Assembly (NCBI GenBank): GCA_022592435.1 | Contig: JABYQS010000030.1 | Coordinates: 62,001-126,000 of the forward strand | Length of the DNA stretch: 64,000 nucleotides | Source: Cerioporus squamosus | Taxonomy: Eukaryota; Basidiomycota; Agaricomycetes; Polyporales; Polyporaceae | Direction of reading: 5' to 3' | Shown: positions 46,129 through 57,255 of the stretch, one piece after another | How positions within the stretch are numbered: the first letter of the stretch is position 1 | How the letters are laid out: each line of letters begins with the position of its first letter | Made by a program: the position numbers and the translations under genes | Notes under the pieces: model-generated | What the model was told of the DNA's origin: nothing | The model's database searches: none | What the model saw: the letters and a program-made list of their open reading frames with translations, nothing else

Positions 46129-46617
46129 TTCGACCGCGCAAACGCCTGCAAACGCCCATAAACGCGTTCGGCGCGTGCGGGACCCCGGATCACCCGCTCC
46201 GGGGGCCACAATTTCCACGTGGCAAGGAAAGCGCCCGTACACTCGTCCGAAATCTGGCTGCCAGGCGTTGACCGTATCGCTCCCGCTCGGACTTCAAGAC
46301 AAATCGCAAGGCCCCGCCGCCGCTACACGCCAACGTGAGTGTCATGTTCGTCTGTATGCTATGTTTGGAGGCTGTCGAAGAGATTTGGGCGGGGTGGAAG
46401 GGGTCTAGGGGGTTGGATGGGCGGGAGAGGGATCGGATGACGGACTGGAGGTTAGGGCTTGTGTCGGATTGAAGTGCTGACGTCCTGCTCTGTAGCCCGG
46501 AGAAAGTGCGACTTCAGTCTCGCAGTGAGTATCTTGGACGTATCTTCGTGTTGTGCAATGCTGAGCGCGGACAACTATCCCTTCAGCTTCCGACCCAAAG
46601 CCTCCCGCTCGCCCAGC
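46060..46617. promoter_or_regulatory. Divergent promoter between LRR-C and eS10
   Basis: 558 bases separate the two start codons. On the eS10 side, a donor-like GTGAGTG at ~46337 and an acceptor-like CTGTAG at ~46496 suggest an intron in the 5' UTR. The first ~70 bases next to LRR-C are shared with copies A and B; the rest is unique. No defined ribosomal-protein-gene element could be identified. Confidence 0.45.
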
Positions 46618-47185
46618 ATGATCATCTCCAAGCCCCACAGGCGCATCATCTACGAGTCCCTCTTCAAGGGTCAGTTTTCCTCCCCGCCTCATCTACGATG
46701 CACCTGACAGAGGTCGCTTTTTGACTGATCAGAGGGCGTGTTGGTCGCCAAGAAGGACTACAACGCCCCCAAGCACGAAGAGCTCGATGTGCCCAACCTT
46801 GAAGTCATCAAGGCCATGCAGAGCCTCACTTCCAAGGGTCTTGTGAAGACTCAGTTCTCCTGGCAGTGGTACTACTACGTCCTCACCCCCGAGGGCGTTG
46901 ACTACCTCCGCGAGTGGTACGTCCACTCATTACTCTCCCACCCATATGGCTGTTTCCTCATTCGTGTCCTCGCGCTCCAGGTTGAACCTTCCGACTGAGA
47001 TCGTCCCTGCCACGCACAAAAAGGCCGCGCGCCCGCCCCGTCCCGCGCAGGTCCGTGGCCCCGGCGGCGAGGGTGCGTACCGCGCACCCCGCGGCGACCG
47101 CGAGGACTACAGGAAGAAGGAGGGTGCCCCCGGCGAGTTCCGGCCACAGTTCGCTGGTGTCGGCCGTGGTGCGCCCCGGGAGTAG
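46618..47185 (+). CDS. RPS10: 40S ribosomal protein eS10
   Basis: Three exons (46618-46669, 46733-46916, 46981-47185) join in phase to 146 residues. The sequence [20 protein letters not shown], then the winged-helix core ([34 protein letters not shown]) and the basic Arg/Gly/Pro-rich tail are diagnostic of eS10. The start is chosen because it aligns with the usual N-terminus; earlier Mets at 46558 would add an atypical extension. Introns are 63 and 64 bases. It is a component of the 40S head near the mRNA entry side. It is divergent with LRR-C. Nothing is missing. Confidence 0.97.
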
Positions 47186-48357
47186 ACGTGTCCTGTCGAC
47201 GACCAACACTAGGAGCAGCAGCGGCGCCGGTCCCGCGCATATCTACCAGCGTATCTGTGGATGGCATCGGCGTCGGAGGGCATTTCACTATAGGGCTGGA
47301 GGCCAGTCGGCCGGGCTGCGCGCTGTGTATGAGAGGTGTTACGATATTACTGCCACTGCCATCCGTCGCAAAATTGTAGTATGAGCTTCCATGCCCCGCT
47401 TATGCTATGTTTACGCTGTTTCAACTCTCATTCGGTTGCGCGTGCAAGGCTGTGAACACTACCGCTCGACGACATTGTCAAGGGGCGCGGGCCGAGCGGA
47501 ACGTATAGCATGGTCGCCAAAGACGATGTCATTGTGGGCTCACACGGCTGCGGCCTTCTCTAGCTCGCAATCCACCTGTTCCTTGCCTCGCGACTTCGAC
47601 GTGCATCGCTGGGAACCCAACGGCTCGACTGCGCCCCTTGCCCGACGCACGCAACGACGCTGCCACTTTCAGCTTGACCGCCTGGCGAAAACCTAGGTGA
47701 GAACGTCCGAGACTTGGACGTGGTGGTAACTCCTAGTAGTCTGAGGTGTGTTGGCCACAACGTACTCCGTATCGCGTAGTATCCTATGCTGAAGGTGCAA
47801 CTTCACAGCGAAGGACCGCAACCGAGTTTGACCGAACAACTGCAGGCGAATACTTAGCACCAGTTCGACGAAGTGCAATCCCGGGCAAGGGCCTGTACGC
47901 GCGTGAGTTACGATGGAGTGCACTCACCCCATGTCCTCCGTTGCGCACGCGAGCCGTCGTCTCTGCGTTTTCTGAACCACACATAGGCCCCTTCTCCTTT
48001 CCACGTTGTTCCTTCGTGTATCATCGCGCGGGAGGTGAGTAAAAGTCTTGACACCCTCTAACCTGGGGTGTCACGGAACGCTGAAGACGCGAACAGCTGA
48101 GTGCTATCCTACGCTCCTCAAATCCTCCGGAGACTCACGAAGGCGACGTTGCCGACGTCGGGCATACGCTTCACTGCCGGAGGAGTGCGTTCTGGGCATC
48201 GCTCCACGCGCGCAGCTGAGACGAGACCTGCATCTTGGCCTTCATTCCTCCTCCCGGAGCGCGATCTCAGACACATATAGGCACGTAACAAGACCCCCCT
48301 TCCTCCTCTACCACCATTGCGAGCCGTCGCCTCAACCGTCCCTTTCCTCATCGCACC
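47186..48357. other. Intergenic, with a possible SET-like peptide remnant
   Basis: No full gene is visible. A short frame at 47840-47910 reads LAPVRRSAIPGKGLYAR followed by a donor-like GTGAGT. This resembles the start of SET-domain segments but nothing else supports it. The rest shows no coding signal. Confidence 0.35.
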
Positions 48358-49044
48358 GTGATGCCAGGAGAGCCTCCCAATCCCACCCCGCAAGAGTCTT
48401 CCAGCATGCCCCGCAGACGTCCAAATGGCAACGCCCCACCTGCCCAACCCGTTCGCACTAACCAACCCGCGCCGCCGCCACGACCCCAACCAGCAGCATC
48501 CCCGTTCAGCTGGTCGACCTCACTGCTCACCGTGTGGACGCTCATCGGCGCGTTCGTCGTCCTCTGCATCTTCGCCTCGAACGCGAGCACGCTCTTCGCG
48601 CTCACAGCCGCGCGCCCCATGTACGCCACGTACCCCCCGCTCGTCGCGACGATGCTCGTCGGGGGCGTGTGCGCGCTCATCTGCTACGTGCCCACCATGC
48701 TCGCCGTGCTCTGCTTCCAGGCCGTCTTCGGCACGGACATCCGCCAGGCGGGCGCCCCGCCCCCAAGCCCCGGGGGCGGCCGCGTGCGCTGGGAGATGGT
48801 GCTGTCGCTGCTGCACGATGGGGCGGCGACGATCAAGCTCGCGCTCGTCGTCGCGCCGGTGTTCGTGATGGCGGTGGGCGTCGAGCCCGGGGCGGTCGTG
48901 GAGACGAGGTCGTTGCAGGCGGCGGCGGGCGGGCAGCTTGTCGCGGCGGTTATGACGCTGAGGATCATGCTCACTGGGATGAAGGAGATTTGGGGGCTGG
49001 TCCCGCTGGTTGTGTTCAGGTGGGACCGGGATGCGCGGAGATAG
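48358..49044 (+). CDS. Hypothetical multi-pass membrane protein
   Basis: A single exon of 228 residues. Residues 1-~55 are Pro/Gln/Arg-rich and likely cytosolic. Hydrophobic segments follow at about 58-80 (LLTVWTLIGAFVVLCIFA), 95-125 (VATMLVGGVCALICYVP), 160-178 (IKLALVVAPVFVMAVGV) and near the C-terminus (GLVPLVVF), so about four or five membrane spans. The protein ends with a short basic tail (RWDRDARR). Two Met codons in tandem (48358 and 48361) make the exact start ambiguous. No family was recognised and there is no signal peptide. Flanking genes give no functional hint. Confidence 0.65.
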   Translation: MMPGEPPNPTPQESSSMPRRRPNGNAPPAQPVRTNQPAPPPRPQPAASPFSWSTSLLTVWTLIGAFVVLCIFASNASTLFALTAARPMYATYPPLVATMLVGGVCALICYVPTMLAVLCFQAVFGTDIRQAGAPPPSPGGGRVRWEMVLSLLHDGAATIKLALVVAPVFVMAVGVEPGAVVETRSLQAAAGGQLVAAVMTLRIMLTGMKEIWGLVPLVVFRWDRDARR

Positions 49045-50415
49045 TCCTGGGCCCTGGTGGTGGCCGGTGAGGCCTCGAGGATATGGAGCCGGACAGCTGC
49101 GTGTTTGTCCAGGTCACTTGTGAATCACGGTGTGGCTTCGTGTAGGAGTATCTTTTTGCGCTTGGTGCTCTCGTATGTTGTTCTCATCGCCCAGCTCGTC
49201 ACTGTATGCTGATTTCTTCGTCTGTGGGCCCGTTTCGTCAGGAACAGGACTGCATCACCTCCAGTTGTCCCGCCCAATGCTGCGTGCATTGACATTGACG
49301 TGGGAGCATCGTGAGTAGCTTCTCGCAGGGCGCGTGGTGCCGACGTATGTCGCCCAGCACGCGCAATCAGCAGGGAACACCCTCATTGTTCCTCGCGAGA
49401 CGTCGCACTGCTGAAGGTCATTCCGAGATGGCCACTGCTTCACTGTGATCTAATATGTACCTTAACCATGGATTGCTCAAAGATATAACAGATTCTCTGC
49501 CCGCGTCTCATGGATGGAAGTACTTGCAGAAGACTGGCGTTCTCATGCGGATCATATCAGCGCACAGCTCGTGACTAGCTGCGCACCGTTGTCGGGTCGT
49601 CCCTCCCCCCTGCAATAGACCCGTCAATTGTCTGCCTGGGGGAGACAACTGCGCACCGGGATGTTCGTTGAGCTCAGCGCGACTGAGCTGCGTCCCGGGA
49701 GCCGGGATTATGTCCCGTAGAAGAACCCAGGCGTTGTCCGTTGCTGCGTATATCATGTATCCAGTGGATGAGCGCAGGCCGACAGCATCTGTCCATGTAG
49801 TGATGAACGCGAAGCGTTGTTTCAGGTAGGAAGTCCAAGGAAGTCAGCGTAAATCTGTCTAGGTTTAACCCCAGTACTTAGTAGCTGAGGGCTTCCCGAA
49901 GACCGTGTACTGGTAGACAGACCACCATGTTGCTTCAACTTCAAGTTCATTCGATTACATGTCGTATGTGGTGAAGGCAGATCGTGTCGCCAACTACCGG
50001 GCGCTGCACTTGCATCTTTCTCTTACACCGCCTCCACAGCACACCCCGGTCCCGCGCCCTCACTCGACGAAACCCGCCAAAAGATATCATTTGATGCCCC
50101 CACCCGTTGCTACTCTCTCAGTGGTTCACTCTGCTCTAGGGTCACACTGGCCAAGCCCATCACTATGCTGTCCAGTGTCCCGACCCCGTCGTCGCGTCCT
50201 GACGCTCGCCCCGTCTTCGTCTTTCCTCCTCCCTCCTACTCCCGAGTCCCTTTTCTCCCTTCTCCAGTGCAGCCCGCGGCGCGCCCTGGCTGGCCTTTCT
50301 TTGCCTTCGTTCTTCTCCTGTGTATCTTCCGGCTGGTCTGGAGCTTGCCCGACGCTCTCTGTCGCTTGTCTCGCGCCCTCAGTCCCTGTTTCGTTAGCTT
50401 GGAAGGAAGGATAGG
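49045..50415. other. Intergenic
   Basis: 1.37 kb without a convincing gene. A small inverted repeat (TTGTCT/AGACAA around 49628-49650) is present. Pyrimidine-rich sequence at 50100-50390 precedes the receptor-like gene and probably contains its promoter and leader. Confidence 0.4.
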
Positions 50416-51819
50416 ATGTTTGTCTACGGACGAGACGATGTCACGGTCTCTCAGGTGCGTCTGACAGCTCACTACTCACCCCAACACCTCAGGGACTGAC
50501 TGGACTGACTGGCTAGCAGCAGCCCCCACAGGACCTCACCGAGGTCAAGGTGTTCCTCGCGTTCCAGATCACAGGAGGCGTCGGACTGCTCGCGGTGCTC
50601 CTCACAGCGCTGTTCGCGCCCAAGGTCTACCGGCACTTTACGTGGCTCAACTTCTGCATAACGTGGTTGATATATTGCGTCTCGTACATCTTGCTGTGAG
50701 TTGTGTCGCCTAGCTCTTAGACAGGTGCTGTACTGACCTTTGCATGCGGGATGAAGCGCGTTTACCGGGTCACAGACGAGTCCCAAGCCTCCTTCCTACC
50801 CGATATGCCTGACGCAAGCGTCGTTGATCTATGCTGCACCCGTACTGTGAGTGTCTTTTCTCCTGCGCGAAGATGCTGGACCCTTGCCGCAACGTCATGA
50901 CGCTGACAGCGTCCTACCAGCGTTGCGATGTCCACATTCTCGCTCGTGCTTCAGCTCTGGTTCACGCTCTCGAACGCGATGCAGCCCCCGAAGATGAAGA
51001 CGACCCGACGCGACTGCTTCCGCAACACCATCGTAAGTCGTCCACGACTACTTAGAACTTGGCGCGGTGTCTGACACTTCGCAGCTTCTGGTGGGGCCGT
51101 ACATTGCATGGCTCGGCTTCGTGATCGCGATTCTTGTGGTACGTCTCTCCGTTGTCAACAGCCTCGACGAAGAGCCAATCTCGCAGAACAGATCGGGACA
51201 CTGCACCCGAACAGCGTCGCGCGCGCCGGCCACTTCGTGTACTGCACCATCGACGGCGGCAAGGCGTGAGTTCCGCATCTGTCTGCGCTTTCCCCTCTTC
51301 TAACCCACAACCCCATTGATCTCAGCGGTAACGTTACGGCCATTGTCGTAGCTGTGATCCTCCTGGTCATGGTCGGTCTCGACAGTATGTCTCCTAATTT
51401 CTTACTACGCAAATCGCGTCTAACGTCGTAATGCTCAGTCTACATCGCGACCGTGCTCTACAAGAACTGGCGTGCCCTTCGCGGTTCCGACCGCCCGGGC
51501 CAGCTTCCGTTCTCGCTCATCGTGCGCGTCGCGATCTTCAGCTTCGTGTGCGTCGTCGGCATCGGCTGTGCGTTCGTCTTCCTCTCGAACGTGTCGTACT
51601 TTGCCGGGAACATCATCATCGCGTTGAGTGAGTCCTATCTCCTTTACCTGTGCGTCTCGGGGGCTGACATGTACGCTGGCTCGCAGTGCCCCTCATCGCG
51701 TTCCTCGTTTTCGGGACTCAAAAGGTGCGTTCTTGCACATCGCTACGTCTCAATGACTCATGGTCCTCCTTATCACGCTGCAGGATATCGTGGACGTGTG
51801 GCTCTTCTGGCGGCGTTGA
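50416..51819 (+). CDS. Seven-transmembrane receptor-like protein (fungal GPCR-type)
   Basis: Ten exons: 50416-50454, 50517-50695, 50757-50846, 50921-51032, 51085-51138, 51162-51265, 51326-51384, 51439-51627, 51687-51724, 51784-51819. They give 299 residues in consistent phase. Seven hydrophobic segments are visible: FLAFQITGGVGLLAVLL, FTWLNFCITWLIYCVSYILL, MSTFSLVLQLWF, LLVGPYIAWLGFVIAIL, GNVTAIVVAVILLVMVGL, IVRVAIFSFVCVVGIG and NIIIALMPLIAFLVFGTQ. The end (VFGTQKDIVDVW) is, from memory, common in Agaricomycete receptor-like 7-TM proteins of unknown ligand. There is no pheromone-receptor (STE3) signature that I can see. The intron at 51139-51161 would be only 23 bases, so that junction may be wrong. 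The first exon is short and its start tentative. Confidence 0.7.
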
Positions 51820-52393
51820 GAGCACCGGAGCTCCCCCTGAGCTCAGCTCAAGGCCGGACCACTTCTCCTTGCAACCCTTTCGTTCTTTGCTTGTTGATAT
51901 TTATCGCGCATCGTCGCTTCAGCCCATCTCCTTCCCCTTTACCGCGTCTTTTCTTCGTTTTCATCCTCGCTTTGCTGTATGTACTATAATGGAGCGGCAC
52001 CTCTCGACTGAGTCGGGAGCCGCTGTGGGAGGAGGATCATGATAATGACATGAGATGAGACGAACTTGGAAGATCGCTTGTGCTTTTTTCTCGCTGTTGG
52101 GGTGCAAGCTGAGAGGCCGAGATGCGGGCTGTCGTACGTGAGTCCTCTTCCTTGATCGAGACTTGTTCTGAACAGCTTTTCCTGCAGATTCGCGGGCGTG
52201 ATGCAGGTTGGTGATCCAGCAACCTGCACCTCAGTTGCCTGCGTGAGCAATCGCATCGCGTTTGTGTGCATTACAACTACGGTCTATGGTACGTCGTGGT
52301 ATTCAGTCTCCGGTACGGTATCATCCCCCCAGTCAAAGCTCGCAACTCCCCAGCCAAGATCAGATCTATCACCGCATCGTCTCCTCGACCCCG
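51820..52393. other. Intergenic, convergent 3' ends
   Basis: 3' region of the receptor-like gene and of the minus-strand SAFG protein gene. No further gene was found. Confidence 0.4.
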
Positions 52394-52891
52394 CTACTGC
52401 CTTCTCTGGCCAGCGGACGGCGGCCAGCCACCCCCGAAGCCCATCTTCGACGACAGCGCGCCGAACGCGCTCTCGTAGTCTCTCTGTGGCGCGCTCGACT
52501 TCGACTTCGACATCGCCTCCATCTCCATCTCCCTCCGCCTCGCCTTCGCCTTCTCCTGTTCCTTCTTCTCCTTCACCACCCTCTTCCGCTCCTGCGCTTC
52601 CGCCACCTTCGTGCTCTCGACTGGGACGGACGTCACCGCGCCCCAGCCGTACTGCGTCTGCAGGGCGCCGAACGCCGCGGAGTAGTCTTTCTGCGATGAT
52701 GGCGATGACGATGACGATGATGATGGTGGTGGTGCGTGTCGCAGAGGGGTGGTGGAGGACGCGCTCGCGGTCGTGGTCACGGAGACCATGGATGGTGTGG
52801 AGGGGAATGATGATGTGCGGGACGGCATGGTGCGAGCGGTGGTAGTGTGTGTGGGCGTGAGGCGCGTGGATGGTAAGTGCAGTTTTGCCAA
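52394..52891 (-). CDS. Hypothetical protein with two SAFG-type repeats
   Basis: A single exon of 165 residues. The N-terminal ~65 residues are Ser/Thr/Pro-rich. Two similar motifs follow, KDYSAAFGALQTQYGWG and RDYESAFGALSSKMGFGG. A highly charged, probably coiled-coil linker separates them (ERKRVVKEKKEQEKAKARRR). The duplicated motif on each side of the coil argues that this is a real protein. I do not know its function; similar short fungal proteins are annotated only as hypothetical. The start is the first Met of the frame; a later Met near residue 22 is possible. Confidence 0.6.
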   Translation of the reverse strand: MAKLHLPSTRLTPTHTTTARTMPSRTSSFPSTPSMVSVTTTASASSTTPLRHAPPPSSSSSSSPSSQKDYSAAFGALQTQYGWGAVTSVPVESTKVAEAQERKRVVKEKKEQEKAKARRREMEMEAMSKSKSSAPQRDYESAFGALSSKMGFGGGWPPSAGQRRQ

Positions 52892-53963
52892 CTGTTGCTT
52901 CTGCGCTGAGTCTGGGTGGTTGAGACGATGTTGCAGGACTGCGGCTATCCGAAACGCCCTTTATACTCTCTCGACTCTCGCTCACACTACTTACTCATCT
53001 CCCGCAGTCCACGACGAATCCCGATTCCGGCAGCGATCCTCAATACGCGGACAGCAGAAGCTAGCCCTTGACTCCGCCTCGGACGCGCAGTTGCTGTGCC
53101 CGCAACACGTTCTCGAGATTACCAACTGCCATCGCGCTACCGCCACTCGAAGATACCACTCCGACGCGTCCAATGAGCGGCCCCGGGGCACAGTCATTCA
53201 TCACGATTCACTGATCAAGGCACCCGTTGAGAAGCTTCCGTCGAGTCATGATGTCGATAATACCTCCGTGAGCCGCTCGCCCATCTCCATCTCAGAGTCC
53301 AGACGCACTGGCCCTAATACACACTCTATGTACAGCACGATGATCTCCATCCCAGGGCTGCACAGGGCACGTTCTCGTCGGGATCGTCGTGCACCATATC
53401 TCTGTCCTCCGGAGATGATCGGGCACATTAGACGTGTGTCCGACGCCGCCGCGCAGTCGCCCAGAAGGCATGCCCGTGTGGGTGCGGGTGACGTGACCGC
53501 CCGTCGATGCGTGTCTTCCGTACGTGCGCTCGCGCTCGTTGCTCGGAGGTGCTCGGAGGTGCCGTAAGTTACGAATGCTGCACTCTGTGGCGGCGTCCTT
53601 GGGGTGCCATGTCCGTTCTATCTGAAGTCGGGCTGGATGATTGCGCGCTTCGACTGGCCGAGGCGGCAGGCCGGCGGTCGACCGTGGGACGCGGACGTTC
53701 GTTGAAATTGAACGTTCACCTCCTGGCGGCGGTGCACAGCTCGGATTCGATGGAGAGAGTCTATTGTCCTGAAGACTGCACAGGTGAAGCCTCCTAACTA
53801 TCCATAATTCGAGCGAGTCAGTGCTAAGAAGTCGTGGCATCTCACTAGATGCTTGTCATGGTCAGCCGAGAAACCACGGGCCCGCTGTTGGCCCGGGATT
53901 GGGTTTAATCCCTAAGAATGACAGAGACTTTGTGAGTATCTTGTTCGTGAGCACACGTCCGTG
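52892..53963. other. Intergenic
   Basis: Long frames exist on both strands (for example 53292-53840 minus) but are Arg/Ser/Pro-rich and look like shadows of GC-rich DNA. The left part should contain the promoter of the SAFG protein gene. Confidence 0.35.
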
Positions 53964-54323
53964 ATGAATGAAGTAGATCGACAGCTCAATAACTACCAGC
54001 TTGTGAGGACGCCGGCATACTCATTGATGACATTGGGCCTGGCGCGCTGTCTCGTCGGCCTCTTGACAGCCAAGAACGTGGTGGAAGTGCGCGCTGTACC
54101 GCAAGCTGTACCTTCCGGCCTCAAGAATGACATGCGCAGGTCAGTTTCTCGACCGTGATCACATGTTGAGTCCCTGAACCTTGCAAGAGTCAATCCCACC
54201 GCCATGGGAATAATCGATGGAGCGATGCACGGTGCCCTCCTCATCGAGCGAAGTGCTGCCGTCCGAGCTGCTTCTGTGGTCGCGCAGCGGGGGCATACTG
54301 CACTTCGTGAGCGTTACAAGTAA
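53964..54323 (+). CDS. Small two-exon hypothetical protein
   Basis: Exons 53964-54139 and 54188-54323 are joined by a 48 base phase 2 intron (GTCAGT..TTGCAAG), giving 103 residues. The sequence is well mixed (RTPAYSLMTLGLARCLVGLL in exon 1; MGIIDGAMHGALLIERSAA in exon 2). It is predicted helical, with a mildly hydrophobic first half and an Arg/Ala-rich second half. I do not recognise the family. Continuity of sensible sequence across the splice is the main support. It could also be a remnant of a larger gene. Confidence 0.4.
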
Positions 54324-54669
54324 TGTAGCGCTCTTCGCGCGCGCGCTCTGGCCTCTGCACTTTGTGGGCACACTTGGCTCGATGGTGCGCAAGCTGGTGT
54401 CTATAGAAATGTGAGACATCCTGCCGTCGTCGCTCTTGACATGATCGGTTCAGTTGGATCACTCACCGCTGCATAAGCAGCATATCTTCACAGACGCCAT
54501 CTGAGTTCTGGGCGCTGAACCACTGAACCACACAAGACAGGTGCAATGTTCCTAGTAAGTGTTCGAAAGAAGCTCGCAGTTTCGATGGGTCGGATACGCG
54601 CCGCCTGGCTCTTACTTATATGCCCATGCCTCGTATCAGACTTCCCCACACCTCTTCTGTCCCCTCACC

Positions 54670-56218
54670 ATGCCTCGTTCAACCTCCAAGCTCAAGGCCT
54701 GGGATATCTACGCGAAAGAGCTGGGCCACCTTGGTTATGGCTATCCCCTCTGGGTCCCAGAGCCTTCGCCCGAGTCTGGCGAGGTTCGGCTCGGAGATGT
54801 GGGATACCTGAGCCAAGGAAAGTTCTGCTTTTTGTTCAACTGCATGCGCGGTGTGGATGATCCGGTGAATCGCAACGGCGTCCCGGAAGGGTTCAAGCTC
54901 TTCGTACCTCCGGATGGCCCTGGGGAGGAGTCTGCAAAGACTATCCGCAACTATATCATGGATCCCATACTTCTATGTGGAAACGCGCATTCCACTACCG
55001 TCAACTTGAACGCTTCTCTCAGGTATGAACTTGCTGCTGTCGTGTACTTCGTAGCGGCTGATGTCTCATTCAGCGCGGGCACCGTTGCTCAGGGAGAGGG
55101 CACACTGAGCTACGAAGTGAAACAGAAGACCGGGGCATATCTTGCACTCAATCATCCTGCACACCAGACCAGTCTGCACTGCACCGAGTCCGTATCCCAG
55201 TATCTCCGGGCACACCACGCTAAGTGGCAGGATTACGCGATTGAGCGCCGTGGCCGATGGATCAAGACTCAACACATACTGTTTGTCACCGGGTTCGTCA
55301 AGACGGCGATGTGGGCTGTTGGCGCGTTCAGACATGGGAGCTCTTCTGCAACTCTGAAGATCGACGCTGGGGCCATGTTCACCAGTGGCCTGTCGGCGTC
55401 CACCGGCGCGGCCATTTCGGTGGCTGATTGCAATCAGCCCATATTTAGCCATCGGAAGGGTCCAGCAGAGGGACTTCCTTGGAAGGACGGCGTTCTGCAT
55501 CCCGACGATCAATGCATCTTCCTCCAATACGCTCATCTCAAGCCTCGTTTCGTCCTGTCGCCAGAGATAGAATTCTGTAGCCTCAAATTTGAATGCGTCG
55601 AGTCTTCACGCGAACAGGGCTCGCTTCACGAGCACGAGACGACAGTAACGTCAGCAACGATCTCAACTCCCAGCAGGAGGTGCGTACGCTGTCGGCCAAT
55701 AGGCTATGAGGGTCGCTCATAGCTTGGAACAGAACGAGGGTGCCGTGGAGAGTATCGTTGTGCCACCCGAGTATGCCGGCAGCGACTGCGATTCGGAGGA
55801 CATGCATGGACAGGATGATAGCGGGTTCTCTCCCGTTGGCGGCGGAGACGAGGTATGGGCTCACATCCGCTAGCACACTTGGACTCCTCACCTACTTCCC
55901 GCCTAACGCAGGATGATTCCGATGGCGCGGCGTTGGAGGAGGAGTTGAACGCCCTCCTTGAGGTACGGCATGTAAGTCACCTCACTACTCACTGTCCTCA
56001 CCGCCATTGTTCCCGCATGACGCAGTACGAGTCCGATGGCGAGGTGGTTGACGAGGAGGCGTTGGACTACATTCTTCAGGTATGCTTCCTCAAGTGCTCA
56101 GCACTCATTGTCTTCACCCTCATTCCGAGACTAACATGCATCAATCCGATGCTTGCAGCACTGCTCCGACTCCGACTTCGCTTGCGCTTCCTCTCAAGAC
56201 CTCTATGTCCTGTGCCAG
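54670..56218 (+). CDS. Basidiomycete hypothetical protein, GYPLW/GDVGYL family, copy 1
   Basis: Exons 54670-55022, 55074-55679, 55723-55852, 55912-55962, 56026-56079 and 56159-56218 join in phase. One more exon, probably after the acceptor at 56390, is unresolved. The N-terminal half contains GYGYPLWVPEPSPESGEVRL, GDVGYLSQGKFCFLFN and VNRNGVPEGF. The middle has the Cys-containing motif HCTESVSQYLR and the strongly conserved ILFVTGFVKTAMWAVGAFRH. The end is acidic, with short exons encoding EEALDYILQ and ASSQDLYVLCQ. This is a multi-copy Agaricomycete family that I know only as uncharacterised. Its closest relative is copy 2 at 57256. Confidence 0.65.
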
Positions 56219-57255
56219 GTGAGCGTCAGCGGCACTGCTTATATGACTGTACCGGACGCTAGATTTCGCAGACTCGTCGGCATGGGCCAGCAAGGCAACA
56301 CCAGGAAGGGTCGTCTGCGCCTAGCCCACAGGTCATATTGCGTTCGTGCCTTCCTTCCCTGAGATCATGTCATGATTCTCACGACGCGCCAGTGGGAGAT
56401 ATTGGCTTATTGGGAAGTACGACGTCGACTGGGAGACCAGCCTCCTGAGTTGCGTTCTCTCTAACACGACGGTACGAATATGCCATCTGACCATAGCACC
56501 CATGATCTTTGACCATTACCCCAGTAGTGCAAACCTAGCTAGTCTGCAGCGGCGCCCGAGAAGCGGTCGGATCAAGAGGGAAGCCGTTGTACAGCCCGAG
56601 ACGGGAGCATGACGACAGTGACGAAGTGTGGAGGTGAATGTGTACACTGCGTGAGCTAGTACCCGACGAGTCGAAATGGTATCAAAGTGGGAGTATGTCT
56701 TCTTGTGAGTTCCTTGTTCTTTGCGAACCGAGACAGGAGTGCCAGGGCGATTATAATTCATCCTCACAAATCCGGATGAGTGCAGCCTTGCGACGCGGTC
56801 AATGTGCTCTACACACACAAGTGAGAACACCACCAGATGCCTCGACGTCGGACGTGCTGGTGGTACTCCGCAAGCAACTCGAGCATCTGAGACGCATTGG
56901 CTCTATCACGTTGCTCTCCGTTCAGCTGAAATGTCGCACCACCTTGGGACATCCATCAGAACGAGCTGTCGCGGCAATACAGCTACGGTCACTAGTTTGG
57001 AAATGCCGTCTATGAAGGAAGGTAGGTAACTACGTTCTTTTGGCCGTAATCACTACGAAGCACAAATTACGACCGCACACGCAGTCAGAAGCAGTGTCTT
57101 CAGATGGCAACCCGGATTGAACCATATATGACAGGCGCACTCTCGGAGTCATCGTGGCGATACTGTCCCAACGAAGGTCGCAACATTGGTAATTCCGGCT
57201 ACAATACATGCTCGTGCCTCACATGGGGCTTCCCCACACTCCTGCCGCCTTTTCT
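56219..57255. other. Spacer between the two GYPLW-family genes
   Basis: Includes the probable last exon of copy 1 (after the acceptor at 56390; two frames are possible) and the promoter of copy 2. No separate gene was identified. Confidence 0.35.

Noticed and set aside
47840..47910. SET-domain-like peptide (VRRSAIPGKGLYA)
   Set aside because: A single short match with no flanking SET motifs or splice-consistent exons; left as a note only.
53292..53840. 182-codon minus ORF
   Set aside because: Biased composition, no motif and no splice context; the opposite strand is equally open.
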